Assembly: GCA_030867875.1 (NCBI GenBank)
Contig: JAOWCC010000936.1
Location: forward strand, 75,673,032-75,737,031
DNA: 64,000 nt
Origin: Actinernus sp. WN-2022
Lineage: Eukaryota > Cnidaria > Anthozoa > Actiniaria > Actinernidae
Direction: 5' to 3'
In this document: positions 13,101 to 28,100 of the stretch, in pieces
Position numbering within the stretch: position 1 is the stretch's first letter
How the letters are laid out: every line of letters begins with the position of its first letter
Position numbers and translations under genes: made by a program
The notes under the pieces: model-generated
Seen by the model: only the letters and a program-made list of their open reading frames with translations
Told to the model about the DNA's origin: nothing
Database searches by the model: none

Positions 13101-16100
13101 CAGGACTTCTTATATATGGCAATTAATAATATTCCAACTTCGTGCACTGTATAAAGTCCAAGCAGGTGATTGGCTAATAACAGTGCTTTATTGGTGATTA
13201 ATATTCCAACTTCGTGCACAGTATAAAATCCAAGCAGGTGATTGGCTAATGACAGTGCTTTATTGGTGATTAATATTCCAACTTCGTGCACAGTATAAAA
13301 TCCAAGCAGGTGATTGGCTAATGACAGTGCTTTATTGGTGATTAATATTCCAACTTCGTGCACAGTATAAAATCCAAGCAGGTGATTAATAATTCATGAA
13401 GCAAAAACAAAGGAAATCCCTGAGCGATAAGTGATCTGTAAATCTGATTCAGATTTCGTCCTGATTTACTGATTCGCTTTTCTCGATCGACCAAAATAAG
13501 TCGTATCTTCAAAATAACTGAAAATATAACTCTATACAAACTCGATGCTTTCAGCTCGAGTTTGTAAATCCCATAAAGCACGGACACGAATTCTGTATCT
13601 ATTACATAAAATAAGCACATCAGTCTCAGGCTAACCCATAAATAATCAGTGACTCAATAACGTGTTATGTCTTTAACAGATAACAAGTGTGTGCTTGGAT
13701 GTTTTATCAAGAGCACTGGACTAGGCTTTGCATTCGGTAATGTCGTTGACGGCACGGACTGTGACAAAACCTCCCCTGATAAGTGTATACAAGGACTATG
13801 CAAGGTACGGTAAAAAGTAACCCTTTGCTCTCGTATCCGTCTCCTTGTTGAGTGCACGCGCTCTCACACTATAAGCACCAAGTTGAGTATTTCTTTCCTT
13901 GGTTACAACACTCATCTAATACAATAAACAAACGGGTTGTAGTGAATATGGGGTCCACTTTTAAACAGTGGGTCTAGTGCTATAGTAATGTATCTTTTCT
14001 GTGGCGTAATTTTCCTTGCATGAATCTTGATTCGGAACGTGTTTCCTCGGCGGTAATCTAAATAAGCCATTCCTATTCCCACACTTCCCTCTTTACTCTG
14101 GATAAGAGCAAAGTAACGCTCGAAAAGTGATCTACATCTCGCTTTCCACACTGATTAAACACTGACCCACACCCGTTCACCATGTCCTGTCCAACGACGT
14201 AGTCGGCCTAACAACAGTTTGAAAAGAAAGTAGTATTCCAGAAGATATTGATTAACATTATGGTCATTCATGACTTTGCAGAGAGTCGGCTGTGATGGCA
14301 ATATTGATTCCAGAGCAGTACTCGACAGATGTGGCGTATGTGATGGTGATGGAAGTTCCTGTACTTCCGGCGTTGAACGAGATACGATCACTAATGGCAC
14401 TACTAACAGCGACAAGAAGGACTCTACTCCCAAGGGGGGTAGTCTGCTGCTCACTGCCATCTCCATGCTAAAGCACTTGGGTTATGATGTGGACAGGAGA
14501 GGGCAGATCGCAACGCCTGATGACTCGTCTGAAGGTGCTGATGTTGTCTACTGGGCTGTAGTTAAGAGTGGCTGCAGCGTATCCTGTGGAGGAGGTAAAG
14601 TTCTCAAAGTTTTGACTACTTGCACACTGATATAGTGATCAATTCAAGCTGGTATTACAGCTGTTTGCCATATAGATTTATAAAATGACGTCGTTTAACC
14701 CGTTTAACAAACGCTCTGATCAGTTGAAAACCTTTTTCTAAAACTCTATGGAGCTCAAGAGCGCGCGTAACGTTCTATGTTTAGTTGTTTTTTTCTAAAA
14801 TGAAAAATGTCAATGAATTAGTAAATCTCGTGGTTCCATTTGACATTGGCAATAAATATCTTAGGAAAATAGTTTAGGATTGTAACTTGTCTTTAGCGCG
14901 TCGAAAGAGAGAAATGCTAATTTTACTGGTGCTATACTGAGGAATTCGCTGATCTATTCCAAGTAATTAATTACAGAGGCCGGTTATCTTAAGGGTGGAT
15001 AACATCCAGTGGATAAATATGCTAGTTTGGTAGTAACGGGCTCCTGAGTTTGGTTAATACCAAGAGAGCATAAGTAAGAGATCTCCAATACGCGCGCCTG
15101 CGCGATCATAATGTCTAATAAAATCTATATTTAGTGACCGGAAGCGGCTAAAGCAAAGTGGACGCGCGCGCGACAACAAAAAATGGTGCGAAAATATTTT
15201 GTTGTCGTGCGCCCACTTTGCTTCAACTGCTTCCGGTCACTAAAAATAGTTATTATTCGACAATATCATCGCATGCCACACACTACGAGATTCCCTCTCT
15301 TATTTATGCGCTCTTGTTAATTCATATCCGGTGGTTAGCGTTATCCACCTTTTGAACAACCGGGGCCAGATGTTTACGTGACTGACAGTAACGGTGTGAT
15401 GGCTCTTATTTGATACTCTCTTTTCGATCAATACATTCAACACAATCTAAGCATAGTTAAGTTCTATATGATAGCTATTCTAATCCTTGGTGATGGATTT
15501 ACAGGAGCTGAACATTCGTACTCCCAGTGCCGTCGATCAGACGATGGATCACCTGTGAATGACGGAAGATGTGACGTCAGTAAGAAGCCACCACGTCAAG
15601 AAATACATTGCAACAGACAGCCATGTCCACCTGTGTAAGTACATGATCAGTTCTGCAGCGCTACCTTTTGAGACAAGTGCTTTAGAAATGAGGAAGTAGT
15701 ATAGTAGGGACACAGTTATCCGATTTTAACTCGTGGATGCGCGCAAACGAAGAAACGAGTTATTGGAGTTAGGACAAATCGTATCACTCACTCACTCACT
15801 ATGATGATAGAATGCCAAAGATCCTGGGAAGCAGAGTGATGATAGCAACCTAGCGATATTCAAATTATTCAAAATTTGCATATCGATATTAAAGTTTCTA
15901 CCTTTTCGGACTAGTTCTTTAGAAATGAGTAAATAGTATAGTGAAGAGAAAGTTCTCCAATTTTCTTAACAGTGTGCACACTGGCATTTTCATTATCAAG
16001 TAATGAAGAATTAACTTTTATGCTAATAAAGTGACTTTATTACAGATGCTCTCTACAATGCTGCAATTTAATGCCAGTGTGCATACTCTTAAATTAAAGG

Positions 16101-19100
16101 GGCTGTGTTACGGTAATAGACTATACGTTCGTGTTCCGGGCCGGAAACAGTTATTTTCACCTATTTTGATATGAACTAACGAACCTCTCGGCCATGTGGG
16201 ATGCTTAAAATCAAAGCAAATATGCCGCAAAAATGACTACCAAACAGTGTATATAAACTAAGGGAAAATATTGAAAATCCTTTCAATCAAGCATTGAGGG
16301 AGGGAAGTTTAACTGTTCGTATCCAATTAACAGCCACCAACCGAGCGATTACTCGATGCATGCGCAGTACCATGACATAGCCCCTTTAACAAAAACGGAG
16401 AACTTTGTCCCCAATATACTACTTACTCATTTCTAAAGAACTACTCAAGAAATACATTGCAACAGACAGCCATACCCCCCTGCTTAAGTACACATGATAA
16501 AATACGAGTCCAATAGGATATTTGCATTATGGCGTCATTTTACTACAACTACCAGAATCCTTTTCAAATTATGTTTCTTATTCAGATTTCTTAACTCCTT
16601 TGAGAATACAAAGACAATGGTCCAAGTTAGAGGAACAAAAGAATCCGCGCAAAGAATTCTGGTAGTTGTAGTATGTGACGTCAAGATGCAAATGTACTAC
16701 TCGGTTATGCTACCCTACCTTTGTGACTTGTTATTAAAAATGAGTAAGTAGTATTGTGAGGACAAAGTTCTCCGTTTTTTTTAGAATGTGCACACTGGTA
16801 TTTTCATTAACAAGTAATGAAGAATTAGCACATCTTTTATGCTAATAAAATGACTATTACAGATGCTTTCTACAATGCTACAATTTAATGCCAGTATGTA
16901 TACTCTTGATAAAAACGGAGAACTTTGTCTCCACTATACTACTTACCCCAATTTCCGGGTCCTGGATTTTGGCACAATACGTCGAATCACCGGGTTATAG
17001 GTTATAGAATAATCAAACAGAGAGAAAATCCGGGTTCGTTTTCACAATAACTTGGAAATCCGGGTTTTGTAGCAATTTTTTAATCTTAAAACCGGGTCCG
17101 ATTCTGGACCTTATGGCCACATATACCTACCCATCTATCATAGAAGTGTAACCCCCCCTTCCCGAATTGTAGACAGGAGGGCTATACATAGTAATAAATA
17201 TTTACCTTTTAATTTGAACCTTTGATGTTAATACAGATGGAAGGCAGAAGGCTGGGAAGATTGTACCAAGACATGTAATGGCGGTAACAGAACACGCCAG
17301 GTAAAGTGTATGCAAGTTGCAGCTGACGGTGTCGAGTACGACGTGGATCAGAGGCTGTGCACAGAACTAAAACCAGCAACGGCAGAGGCCTGCAACAATG
17401 TGCCATGTCTACCGGAATGGGTGGCGCAGCCATTTGGACCGGTAATGCTTTTATATAACATTATAATACAGATACGATAGTACGCGCGCTCTGATTGGCT
17501 AAAAAGCTATGTTTTATCAGAGTATATAACATGGTTTGCCGTGTTTTATTGTTTTCAACTGGCGGTTTCCTTTCAACGCGCGCGTAAATCTATATTATAA
17601 AACAGATAAAGAAGCCTTAAATCCTGTTTTATACTATCATAAAACTCTCTGGCCATTTGAGAACACTCGAGAAATGTTGAAAGCACGCGCCTTCGGCTTG
17701 TGCTTTTACATTTCTCTCATGTTCTCAAATGCCTATCTTGTTTTATGATAGTATAAAACATGGCTAAGGCTTCTTTATTTGTTAAATAAATGATTATACA
17801 TTTAATTCAAAAAGGTTGTCCGATCAAAGGCAACAAGCCACAAGCAAAGACCGAAAAGAATGTCGGTACTCTGTAATTAATATATTCAGATATGCATGTG
17901 GTTAGTGTATTTTTACCAAAATAAAGACTGCAGAATGAAGGTTATTACTTATGTTTGTGATCATGAAATATCAATACGAAAATAATGGTGTATTCATAAG
18001 AGCCAAAAGTCTTTTCGGTTTGGTTTGTCGTTTTTGATCGGACAACCTTTTTGAAATAGGTGTATATAATCTTAAGGGCAAGGCGATGCAACAGGATTGA
18101 GACTGACACAAATTGACAAGAAGACATGACTTAGAATATTAAACGTATTATCGTTAGGTGAAACATTACATTAGGTATTAACATCCATTATTCTCAACGA
18201 TTTATACGAAGCACCTGTTACAGCCATAACGAAACACAGTTATCTAAGGTCACCATAGGAGTGGCTGCCCTTAAAAAGCCGAGTTTAAACACGAAGTTCC
18301 GGTATAAACAGGTTAGCTCCTCCTCTTTACACGCCTTTGAAACTCAACCGCAGAGCAGTGAAATAAGCACGCGAGCACATCAGCCTCTCCTTTAAAATGC
18401 TATATTTTTTAGATTTAATATTACATTAGCAATAAAAAAGTGAACAGAGGGAAGATAGTTGTTCATTAAATGTCTTCCAATGCTATTTTATGTGTTTGAT
18501 GTAAATTTCACACGATAAATGATCAGTAGGGAGCACTCAAGCGGAGCATCACAGAGATGTTCACTCCACAAAGGCTGATTGACAACTGAACGGTGACAAA
18601 CCCCTGGGCTCCCCTTTTTATACCGGAACTTCGTGTTTAAATGCAAAGCAAAATTTCAATCAGAATCCTAATGTCTTAACTGTCCACTCATTGCAAGCAT
18701 GCACATACATCGACGAACGTATACAACTACATCTTGGTTCGTTATAGAAATGTTGCAACTAAGGAAAGATTCTGTCTGCACAATTGTTTCACATTAAAAA
18801 AATTATATTTCGTAACAAACGTTTCACATTTTTAAATTTGTTTTTCTATTTCGTAACAAACGTTTCGCATTTTTAAATTTGTTTTTCTACCAGTGCTCGA
18901 CGGTCTGTGGTCGAGGCGAGCAGACACGTGCCGTGAAGTGCATGAAGCCCGATGTTCGTGACAATCTTCTAGAATTATCTGACTCACAGTGTGACGGGCT
19001 CCTTAAACCGCCAGCTAAAGAATACTGCAATGTACATAACCCCTGTCCAGGGGAGGGTAAGTTATCGTTAACTACTAATCCGTTGCCGTCACCATTAACC

Positions 19101-22100
19101 ATAACCATTACCATTATAACTCCATCACCTTCCCCACCAACATCAAAGTCACCATTACCATCACCGTAACCATTACCAATACCTTAACGTACCTTAACAA
19201 TTACCATTGCTATTACCATAACAATTGCCATTACTACTACATTACCATAACCATTCTCATTACCATTACTATTACCATAACGATGGCCATTGCCATACAT
19301 TACCATAATCATTATCATTATCATTATCATTACCATTGCTATATATTACCATAACAATTTCCATTATTATTACATTACTATTACATTACCATAACCATTC
19401 TCATTACATTACCATAACGATTGCCATTGCCATATATTACCATAACCATGATCATTGCTATTACCATAACGATTGCCATTGCCACTTCCGGTCATCACCA
19501 TCATCACCACCATCATCAACCATCACGATCACCGCGACCACCATCACAATCACCACCATCACGACCATCACTACGACCACCACTACGACCACCACTACGA
19601 CCACCACTACGACCACCACTACGACCATCACTACGACCACCACTACGACCATCACCACGACCATCACCACGACCACCACTACGACCATCACCACGACCAT
19701 CACTACGACCACCACTACGACCACCACTACGACCACCACTACGACCACCACTACGACCACCACTACGACCATCACCACGACCATCACTACGACCATCACC
19801 ACGACCATCACCACCACCACCACTACGACCATCACCACGACCCTCGCCACGACCATCACCACGACCACCACTACGACCACCACTACGACCATCACCACGA
19901 CCATCACTACGACCACCACTACGACCATCACCACGACCCTCGCCACGACCATCACCACGACCATCACTACGACCATCACCACGACCCTCGCCACGACCAT
20001 CACTACGACCATCACCACGACCCTCGCCACGACCATCACTACGACCATCACCACGACCCTCGCCACGACCATCACTACGACCATCACCACGACCCTCGCC
20101 ACGACCATCACTACGACCATCACTACGACCACCACTACGACCACCACTACGACCACCACTACGACCATCACCACGACCATCACTACGACCACCACTACGA
20201 CCATCACCCTCGCCACGACCATCACTACGACCATCACCACCACTATGACCACGTCCATCACCACGACCATCACTACGACCATCACCACCACTATGACCAC
20301 GTCCATCACCGACACCATCATCTATTTGCTATTGTTTACTTTAAACATATCACTATCTCTATTACCACAATGACTTTGACTTCGTCACAAACGTCATTGA
20401 TATATCGTATTCCCGAACGAGACTTCGGCTTGACATATTATTCTACGTTCAGCAGCCTTGCTCGATGTCCTCACTCTGTATCATTTTATTCCAAGGTGGC
20501 TGCGGTGGTGACTTAACTAAAGATGATGGCGAGTTTTCCTCACCGAACTTCCCATCTAATTACCCTAACAATAAGGAATGTATCAGTGCCATAACTGTCC
20601 ATCCTGGGAAAGTCGTCAAGCTTGACTTCCACACGTAAGTTAACAGTAAATGATACAGTAATAAAACAGAAGCATTGAGCATGCGCAGTAAGAAGTAGAA
20701 AGGAATTGAAGGGGATCAAAGTGCAAATTCTGCGCATGTGTGTTCATCGCGATTCCGCATGTACAGTATGTATCAGCAGATATGTGTAACAGCACCACAA
20801 TGGTGAACTCGTGGCGGTAAAGTGTATTTTAGTGTGTAAACATGTGGAAGTGTTCAAAGTTCAAGTTATTATTGCTGTTGTGATTGCCTGTGTAGCCTGC
20901 AAAATCACGTAACCGGTGACGTCATCGTTACGACGTCACCAATAAGTGATTTATGGGGACCCAATACCATGATAGTCAATGTTTGAGCCACCTGGCATTA
21001 GAAATGAGGGAGATACGGGCATGTACTTAAAATCACGTGACCGATGACATCATCTTTTCGACATCACCACTGAGTGATTCATGGGCAACCTAATACCATG
21101 TCTGTCAAAGTTTGAGCCGCCTGACATAAATATTAAGCGAATTAGGCATGAAAACAAACAAGGGGTTTACGTCACTATCGGCGAATGAGCACACACATCT
21201 CCTACATGAATGAGCACACACATCTGCTCCCTCATATATAAATACGGCAGTGGTAACTTTGCAGTTAGTATCAATAAGGGAATCGGCGATGAGGACTTGA
21301 GCAACGTTAATTCCAATAGCAATTTAATGTTCCACATCGATCTCAATTAGTAATTAAATCAAATATCGATTATTATTATTATTATCAAGTTGCATTCCAA
21401 GCATCCCATTATGCAACAGCTTAGTGAGTGAGCGAGTGAGTGACGCGATTTCCCCAACCATCACGATAACTCGTTTCTGCGCTTGCGTGCATCCACGAGT
21501 TAAAAAGGAGGGACGATGGTTAAAGGGGCTATGTAATGGTATTGCGCATGTATAGAATCAATGTTCGATTGGTGGCTGTTAATTGGCTACAAACAGTTAA
21601 AGTCACTTCTCGAAAGACTTGAAATTAATGAGAAAACATTGCGTCGTAGCTAATGAGGTCTCACACTGCGCATGACACAAGATATTGAGGTCTATTGGAA
21701 GCTATAATGGCGACCGGCATATCTGAGAACTGAACTTTAATTTACTCGATCTTACTTTTCACGTAACGAGATGTTGTTTGAGATCATGGCATCATATCAG
21801 TTCTATTTCTTGATACGTTTTTCTTCCGTTTTTCAGAATGCAAGTAGCGTCGCCAGCGAGCACGTCTACCAGTGATAAGTGCAGTGGTGACTTTGTGAAG
21901 GTGATGGATGGAGACTGCACTAACTACAGATCAGAGACAATGTATTGTGGTAAAGACGAACCAGCTCCATACATATCCTCTGGGAACAAATTGTGTGTCA
22001 AGTTCTTCTCAGATGAGACCAAAGTCGGACAGGGTTTCAAAGCGTCTTACACGGCTATCGATAGGCCAACAAACCCTGGAGGTAATCCCAAGAGTTTTAA

Positions 22101-25100
22101 GGAAAAAACAAAGAAAAATGTACCAAACACATTTTCTTAGCTCTTTACTCGAAATCTTGGTTTTCTTCGTTATCAAGTTTTGAGGTCTTAGAATTTCTTT
22201 TTTTGGATGGGGGGATCTTAGGATCTTCGTTTTAAAGGTCTTAGAATTCGACACCGCCGTTATTCTCTTTAAAAAGTAGCCTGATAATACAGACCCCCCA
22301 CGTCGCGTCCCGGTCGTAGTGCATGATGATGGTCGGATACAATTACAGATTTAGCACTGCCTGGGGATAAAGTTACTCTTAAGCTTGCTTCAAACAACCG
22401 GGACCTGGCTTATAGGTTTACTCAGATATATACTTTTTATGTAGCCAAATTTGACAGTGTCAATAAAAATTGGTTCATCTGCAAAGGATTGACAAATTCT
22501 CGGAAATTTATTCAAAAGACGTCACTATTTCTCATTTATAAACTATCATTATCGTAACGTCAGTTAACAAATAAAAGATGGTTCTCCTTGTTGTATAACA
22601 AAATAATGCACGCTCGAGGTCTTGAAAAACTGCGGATGCACGAGCGGAACGCGGAAGGAAGTGAAGGAAGGGGGAATGGGGAGAGAAAGAGGAAAAAGAA
22701 GGGGGAATGGGGAGAGAAAGAGAATGTTTTCGCCACGTTTTATTTTCGTCATTTTCCTCAGTATCTAGAGCCTGTGAACAGGCTAAATAAAGCTATCTTT
22801 AGAACCCGCGTAAAAATCTAAAAGCAAACACCCCATTTTAATGCATTTGACTTGTTTACAACTTTTTTCGTCGCTGATTGGTTCAATTGTGACAGCTTGA
22901 CATTGACGATCTGAAAGCTCGTTTCTTATTGGATGAAGTAATCTGCTAAGAATAGAACGTGTCAATCGATAAAAGTGAAAGACAGAAATTGCAAGAGCCG
23001 GCAAATGAAATGGGTTATAATATTGTCATCTGGTCAAAATTGTTGCAGGAAACAAAGTGCTTTCTTTTTACAATCAGTTCTGGTCAGCACAGGAGAGGTT
23101 TATCTGCACATTGTGATAGTGCAAGGCGTTGAAAATGCCTGATGGAAAAGTATTGCGTTAGCGAATTAGCGGCAGTAGAGTTGGACACGTGAGTTGAGGA
23201 TTGCCGACTATTTTCTACAACAACTGCATCGTTCATTAGTTGACACTGATTACTGATTCTGTGGTCTGAAGAACGATATTTTCTTTATCCCAAGGAACAG
23301 TGTTGTAACTGCTACTCTGATGGCCGTGTTGCGTAGCTTTTGAGGCTCTCTTCGTTGACATAGACTATATCGCAACTCCGCCGTCGCAGGGCACTCTGGG
23401 ATGGATATCTCAGTTTTCCATTGTTGTTGTTGGGCGGCCATCTTGGATTTAACAATGGAAACTGAGATATCCATCCCAAAGTGCCCTGCGACGGCGGAGT
23501 TGCGATATAGTCTATGGCCGCTATACACATGAATGATAATCTACTCTTCTGAAATTCTGCCAGTTCTGGGTTCTCTGCAAGTTTTATCGCCGGTTTTTCA
23601 TTTAGGAACATTCACGAACCTCTCAAACGAATTTCTACATGAAACCAGAGAAATCCCATTGTATTCTTCGCAATTCACTGTTCAGGTTTCAGCATAAAGC
23701 AGGCTTATTACAGTTATCGTCGAGTTATTGGTGAGTCATGTCTTGTTGTTGTGTTGTCACTTTCCTCTCGATTTAATAATACAAATACATTTTTCTTAAA
23801 TTCAATCATTTTTTTATATCAAATTCTCAATGAGTAACACTGTATTAGAATGTGGACATTGCTTTTCTCAACTTCAAACGTTTTATCATCCCATTTTGGT
23901 CGCTTTAGAGTATGAAGCCGATGCTAAATTCTCTCGCCGATCATTTTCTTTTAGTTTTGGGAAGCGACTTTTATTTTCCTCTTCTTCAACACACCTTAAC
24001 AACTTAAAGTCGGACATGTTTTTTCTTCCCAGTCTATGAAATTATCTCCGTCAGCTATATAAACTCGCGAAAGACCAACACCAATCCTTTTTGTTTTGAT
24101 TGGATTCTCAGCGTGCTTGATTTTTTTCTTGAGCGTGCATTTATAACAAAATCAAGCACGCTGAGCATCCAATCAAATCGCACGTTCTTAGGATGATCCC
24201 ATAATTTATATTATAATTCCTGTTGCTTTCAAGATCAATGTGGAGCCATTCTTACTTCACCCATCGGATTGATTACGTCACCAAACTATCCCGACGCGTA
24301 TCCTGGCAACGAGCTATGTAACATGTCAATCAGCGTTGCCAAGGGACCAATCAAAATGGCTTTCCAAGCTTTTGATGTTGGCACGACCAAGTGAGTTTAA
24401 CATTTGATAGATATCATTTCGCAAATTCAAATTAATATAAGTATTAGTTACAATACGAGCAACCAAATTATGTCAGATATACAATTTATTTATTATTTTA
24501 TTTATTAATATTTTAACAGGAAGCTCTTTCACGCCAGTAATTTTCAATGAGGTCCTGTAAAATAGGAATAACAATACCGAGAAAACTACATGAATAAGAA
24601 TAATAGCTAAAATATTAAAAGGACATGAAACACTACGATTATATAGGGCCAATTACTAATTAAATTACAAGCTAATAAGGAAATGAGTTAATTTAAAGCT
24701 AATAAAGCAGAAAAAAACTTCTAATATGGGTTTGGAAGATTGGCTTAAAATTCACGATGGTGTTGCTATGCCTAATGCCAGCACTAAGATTGTTCCAGTC
24801 CCTCACAGCATAATACGCTAGGCGTTGTTTGCTGATACAATTGGGACGGGAATATTGTAATGCACTTATGATATGAACTATATAAAATCGTAAACAAATC
24901 TGAAATTTTGATGAACTAGCGTAAAATAAGAGTACGTCCAGCGCACGCTGCGCATGTCCGAGATGCAAAGTATCGCATAAAAACAGGTCCCACATTGGAG
25001 AGACGGTCTGTATGCATCAATACAGGAGCTCTAACTCGTCATTTTACCCTGGCCGGGATGTCACTAATTGATTGTGAGACCTCCCTCATAACTAACGCTA

Positions 25101-28100
25101 GCGTTGTTAGTAATCTGCATCATTCGGTACAGAATACCAGTAGGGCTCATTAGTATTCTGTATCATTTGTATTGATACGGAATACTAATAGGCTACAATA
25201 TGGTATCGGGTTTCACAGGGTTGAATGGTTTAGTTTGGTTAGCACCCTTATCAATTACTAATGATTATTATGAATATTATATTATTAGTGATCAATAGTA
25301 ATATTGTAAAAAAGGTTTATTTTATAACTACAGTGTTTTACAAGGATTTTCACCACTGATAAATATTTTATCTGAATACACGAAAAATTGTAGACAGGAG
25401 GGCTGTACGTAGCAATAAATATTTCCCTTTTAATTTGAACCTTTGATGTTAATACAGATGGAAGGCAGAAGGCTGGGAAGATTGTACCAATCTTCTCGCC
25501 TTATCGGGCAATAATCGGGCAATAAAATTGTTTCAGTAATATTGTGCTTATTAGTATTGTTTATCAAATAAACAGAAGAATAGATGGGCGCGTGTAGATA
25601 TATAATTGATGTTCGATGTCTCACTCGTGAGATATCGAGTTGAACTCCATATCTCCACGCACCCATGTACCATTCTCCATTTGTTTATTGTCTAGGGCAA
25701 GAACTTTGGGGAAAGCTCTGATTACTGTTATTATGATTGTCGTTATTACTTATCGTCATTATTATTTTTTGTTACTTTTGTCAGGAGCCCATAATCAGGA
25801 GCGTTCATATGTCCTATAGAGCTGTCACAAGTAGGGCTATATTTAGATATTTGTTTCCTGCCAATTAGTGGGTTGCGCCAGTGGAGATGCAATCAGAATG
25901 CCTCGTTAGCTACGTTTGTTATACCAACAACATGGCTGCTCGCTTTTGTGATTTTATTCCCTTAGGAATGATTGCAACCCAAGAATAGCGGAAAACCGTT
26001 CTAAAAATATCCTAACTTGTAAAAACGCTGTAACATAGGCCTAGTGACATATCCTTTTGTATAAGATTATACTAGACAACTTGGAAACTTAGCATACCTC
26101 TTTCTTTTTTCCAGTTGTGACGAAGATTACCTTCTCCTTCACGAAGTCAAATCTGACAATGTGCGTAGAATGTGTGGTAGTCAGATCCCCGAAGAATTCA
26201 AGACTTCGTCGAATGAGCTCAAGATCAGCTTCAAGTCTGGACCGCAGATGGGACGAACGAAATCGGGATTCGTGGCAACGTATACATCTGGCACAACTCC
26301 AGGTATATCGCGGTACTGAAATAATTAAAAAGAAACGTAGTTTGGCATACTTTTATCACATAATACATTGAGAATACTGAAACCGGGGCCACTTAGACAA
26401 CAAGAACCAATCATATTGCAGAACGAAAACAAAGCATTCCAACGTGCTCGAGCTTCTATCCGGTAAAAAGCAAATTTCGTAGACTAGTCGCGTAGTTACA
26501 GTAGTTGCCGAAGTTGCCTCGGTTTCAGTAGTCGCACTGTAATATTATTTACAGCATTTAGAACAAGAAGAATAGGAATAGTTCAGTGATATATGAACTG
26601 TATGATGACCATAAATGTAACAATAGGTAGCAAGGTCCCTCAAAGATCAATACTTGGGCCTCTGTAGGAGTACCGTTTTAGTTCAGCTAGTGATCATTCC
26701 CAGTCTACATAACGAGTTCTAATTGTGCTATATTTTTATTTTAACAGAGGAGCTTCGCAAGATTTCAGAAAAAGAAGGAATTCGAACTTTCACCTCTAAG
26801 ATGGACGAAGGGCTCATGAACGTACCAGTGGCAAAAAGTAAAACATTTCTAATCGTTTTGACATTAAAGGGACACTGTCAACCCCAAATGATAACCTTTC
26901 TCGTGATGAAAGACAAAAATAACTACTCAGATTAGCAGAGTATGCTTTCCAGGTATACTGGAGACAACAATAACTACTCAGATTAGCAGAGTATGCTTTC
27001 CAGGTATACTGGAGACAACAATAACTACTCAGATTAGCAGAGTATGCTTTCCAGGTATACTGGAGAAAATTTGAGATAAATTTGATGAAGGATGGCAAAG
27101 ATTCGAGTGGATGAAAAATACTGCTTTTCAGATAAATTTAAAGCAACTTGAAATAGGTTCACTATAAACGAAATCAAGTTTCAAAAATAAGCTTTTGTAA
27201 TCCACTCTAATCTTTATCATCCTCTATCGAAAAAGTTTGCAAAGCATATCAATACATTCACATGGCCATGGTATTTATCTTCTATCTCAAGGTGTTATTT
27301 TAATTTTAAAGAAACTTGAAGTTTCAATTCGATTGACAGTGCCCATTAATTATTGTCCAGCATTAGATGTCTTAGTTCAGAAATGTCAAATGATAACAAA
27401 TAACTTTTTAACTTTTTCAGATATTATTCCCAAGCCTCGAGATCAGATTGTCAAGCCTCCACATGATATCGACGTTAACTTCAAACCAATCTCTAAAGTG
27501 GATAGCAAAGAAGGTATCGGGTTGTCTGTCAATATGACGTCATACACGTTTTGGCGGGAAATGTTGTTCATTTTGACGTTTTTTTTGATAAAAATGCATG
27601 GTCTTGTAATTACATAGGAAAATCACATGCCTGACGAGATAATTCCACGAGAAAACCGATACCGCGCGAAGCTACGAGGGTGATATCGGTTTTTCGAGTG
27701 CAATTTTCCGTAGAAATAACGGCTCCGTCGCCAAGCATGTGATTTTCCATGAATCGCAGTGTCCGATGAATTACTTGATGGTTTATTACTTGTGTTGATA
27801 TTTTGCTAAGTTAGCCGTAGCCTACAGTGGTCGGATTCCACTCTGAATCACCACTCCGCTCAGCCAATCAGCGTCTGATTTCGCAAACGCACAAGTGCGA
27901 TTCAGCTATGACAGTTTGCGATTCTGTCTCTTATCGATGATTCAAGTGTAAACATATCTGTTTTTTTCCTCAGCTTCCAAGTCCGAAGTCGATAGTACTT
28001 TGAAAAGCGACATGAAGGATAGTGGTTAGTTATCAAAGTATTTATGTCTTACTTTTTTCAGTCTCTATAACAAAAGGATCGTTTTCAAGACATTTTAATA

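Noticed and set aside
13079..13363. Repetitive minus-strand protein (repeated [11 protein letters not shown])
   Set aside because: Translation of the 72-bp tandem repeat inside an intron.
19336..20516. Several long overlapping open frames (Thr-rich, Arg/Pro-rich, His/Asp-rich, and Val/Met-rich on the minus strand)
   Set aside because: All come from one 12-bp repeat without stop codons; the stretch is an intron between two well-supported exons.
25080..25350. Looked for a Helitron or other vehicle around the exon shard at 25387
   Set aside because: No convincing terminal hairpin plus CTRR end or inverted repeat could be fixed by eye, so no element is called.
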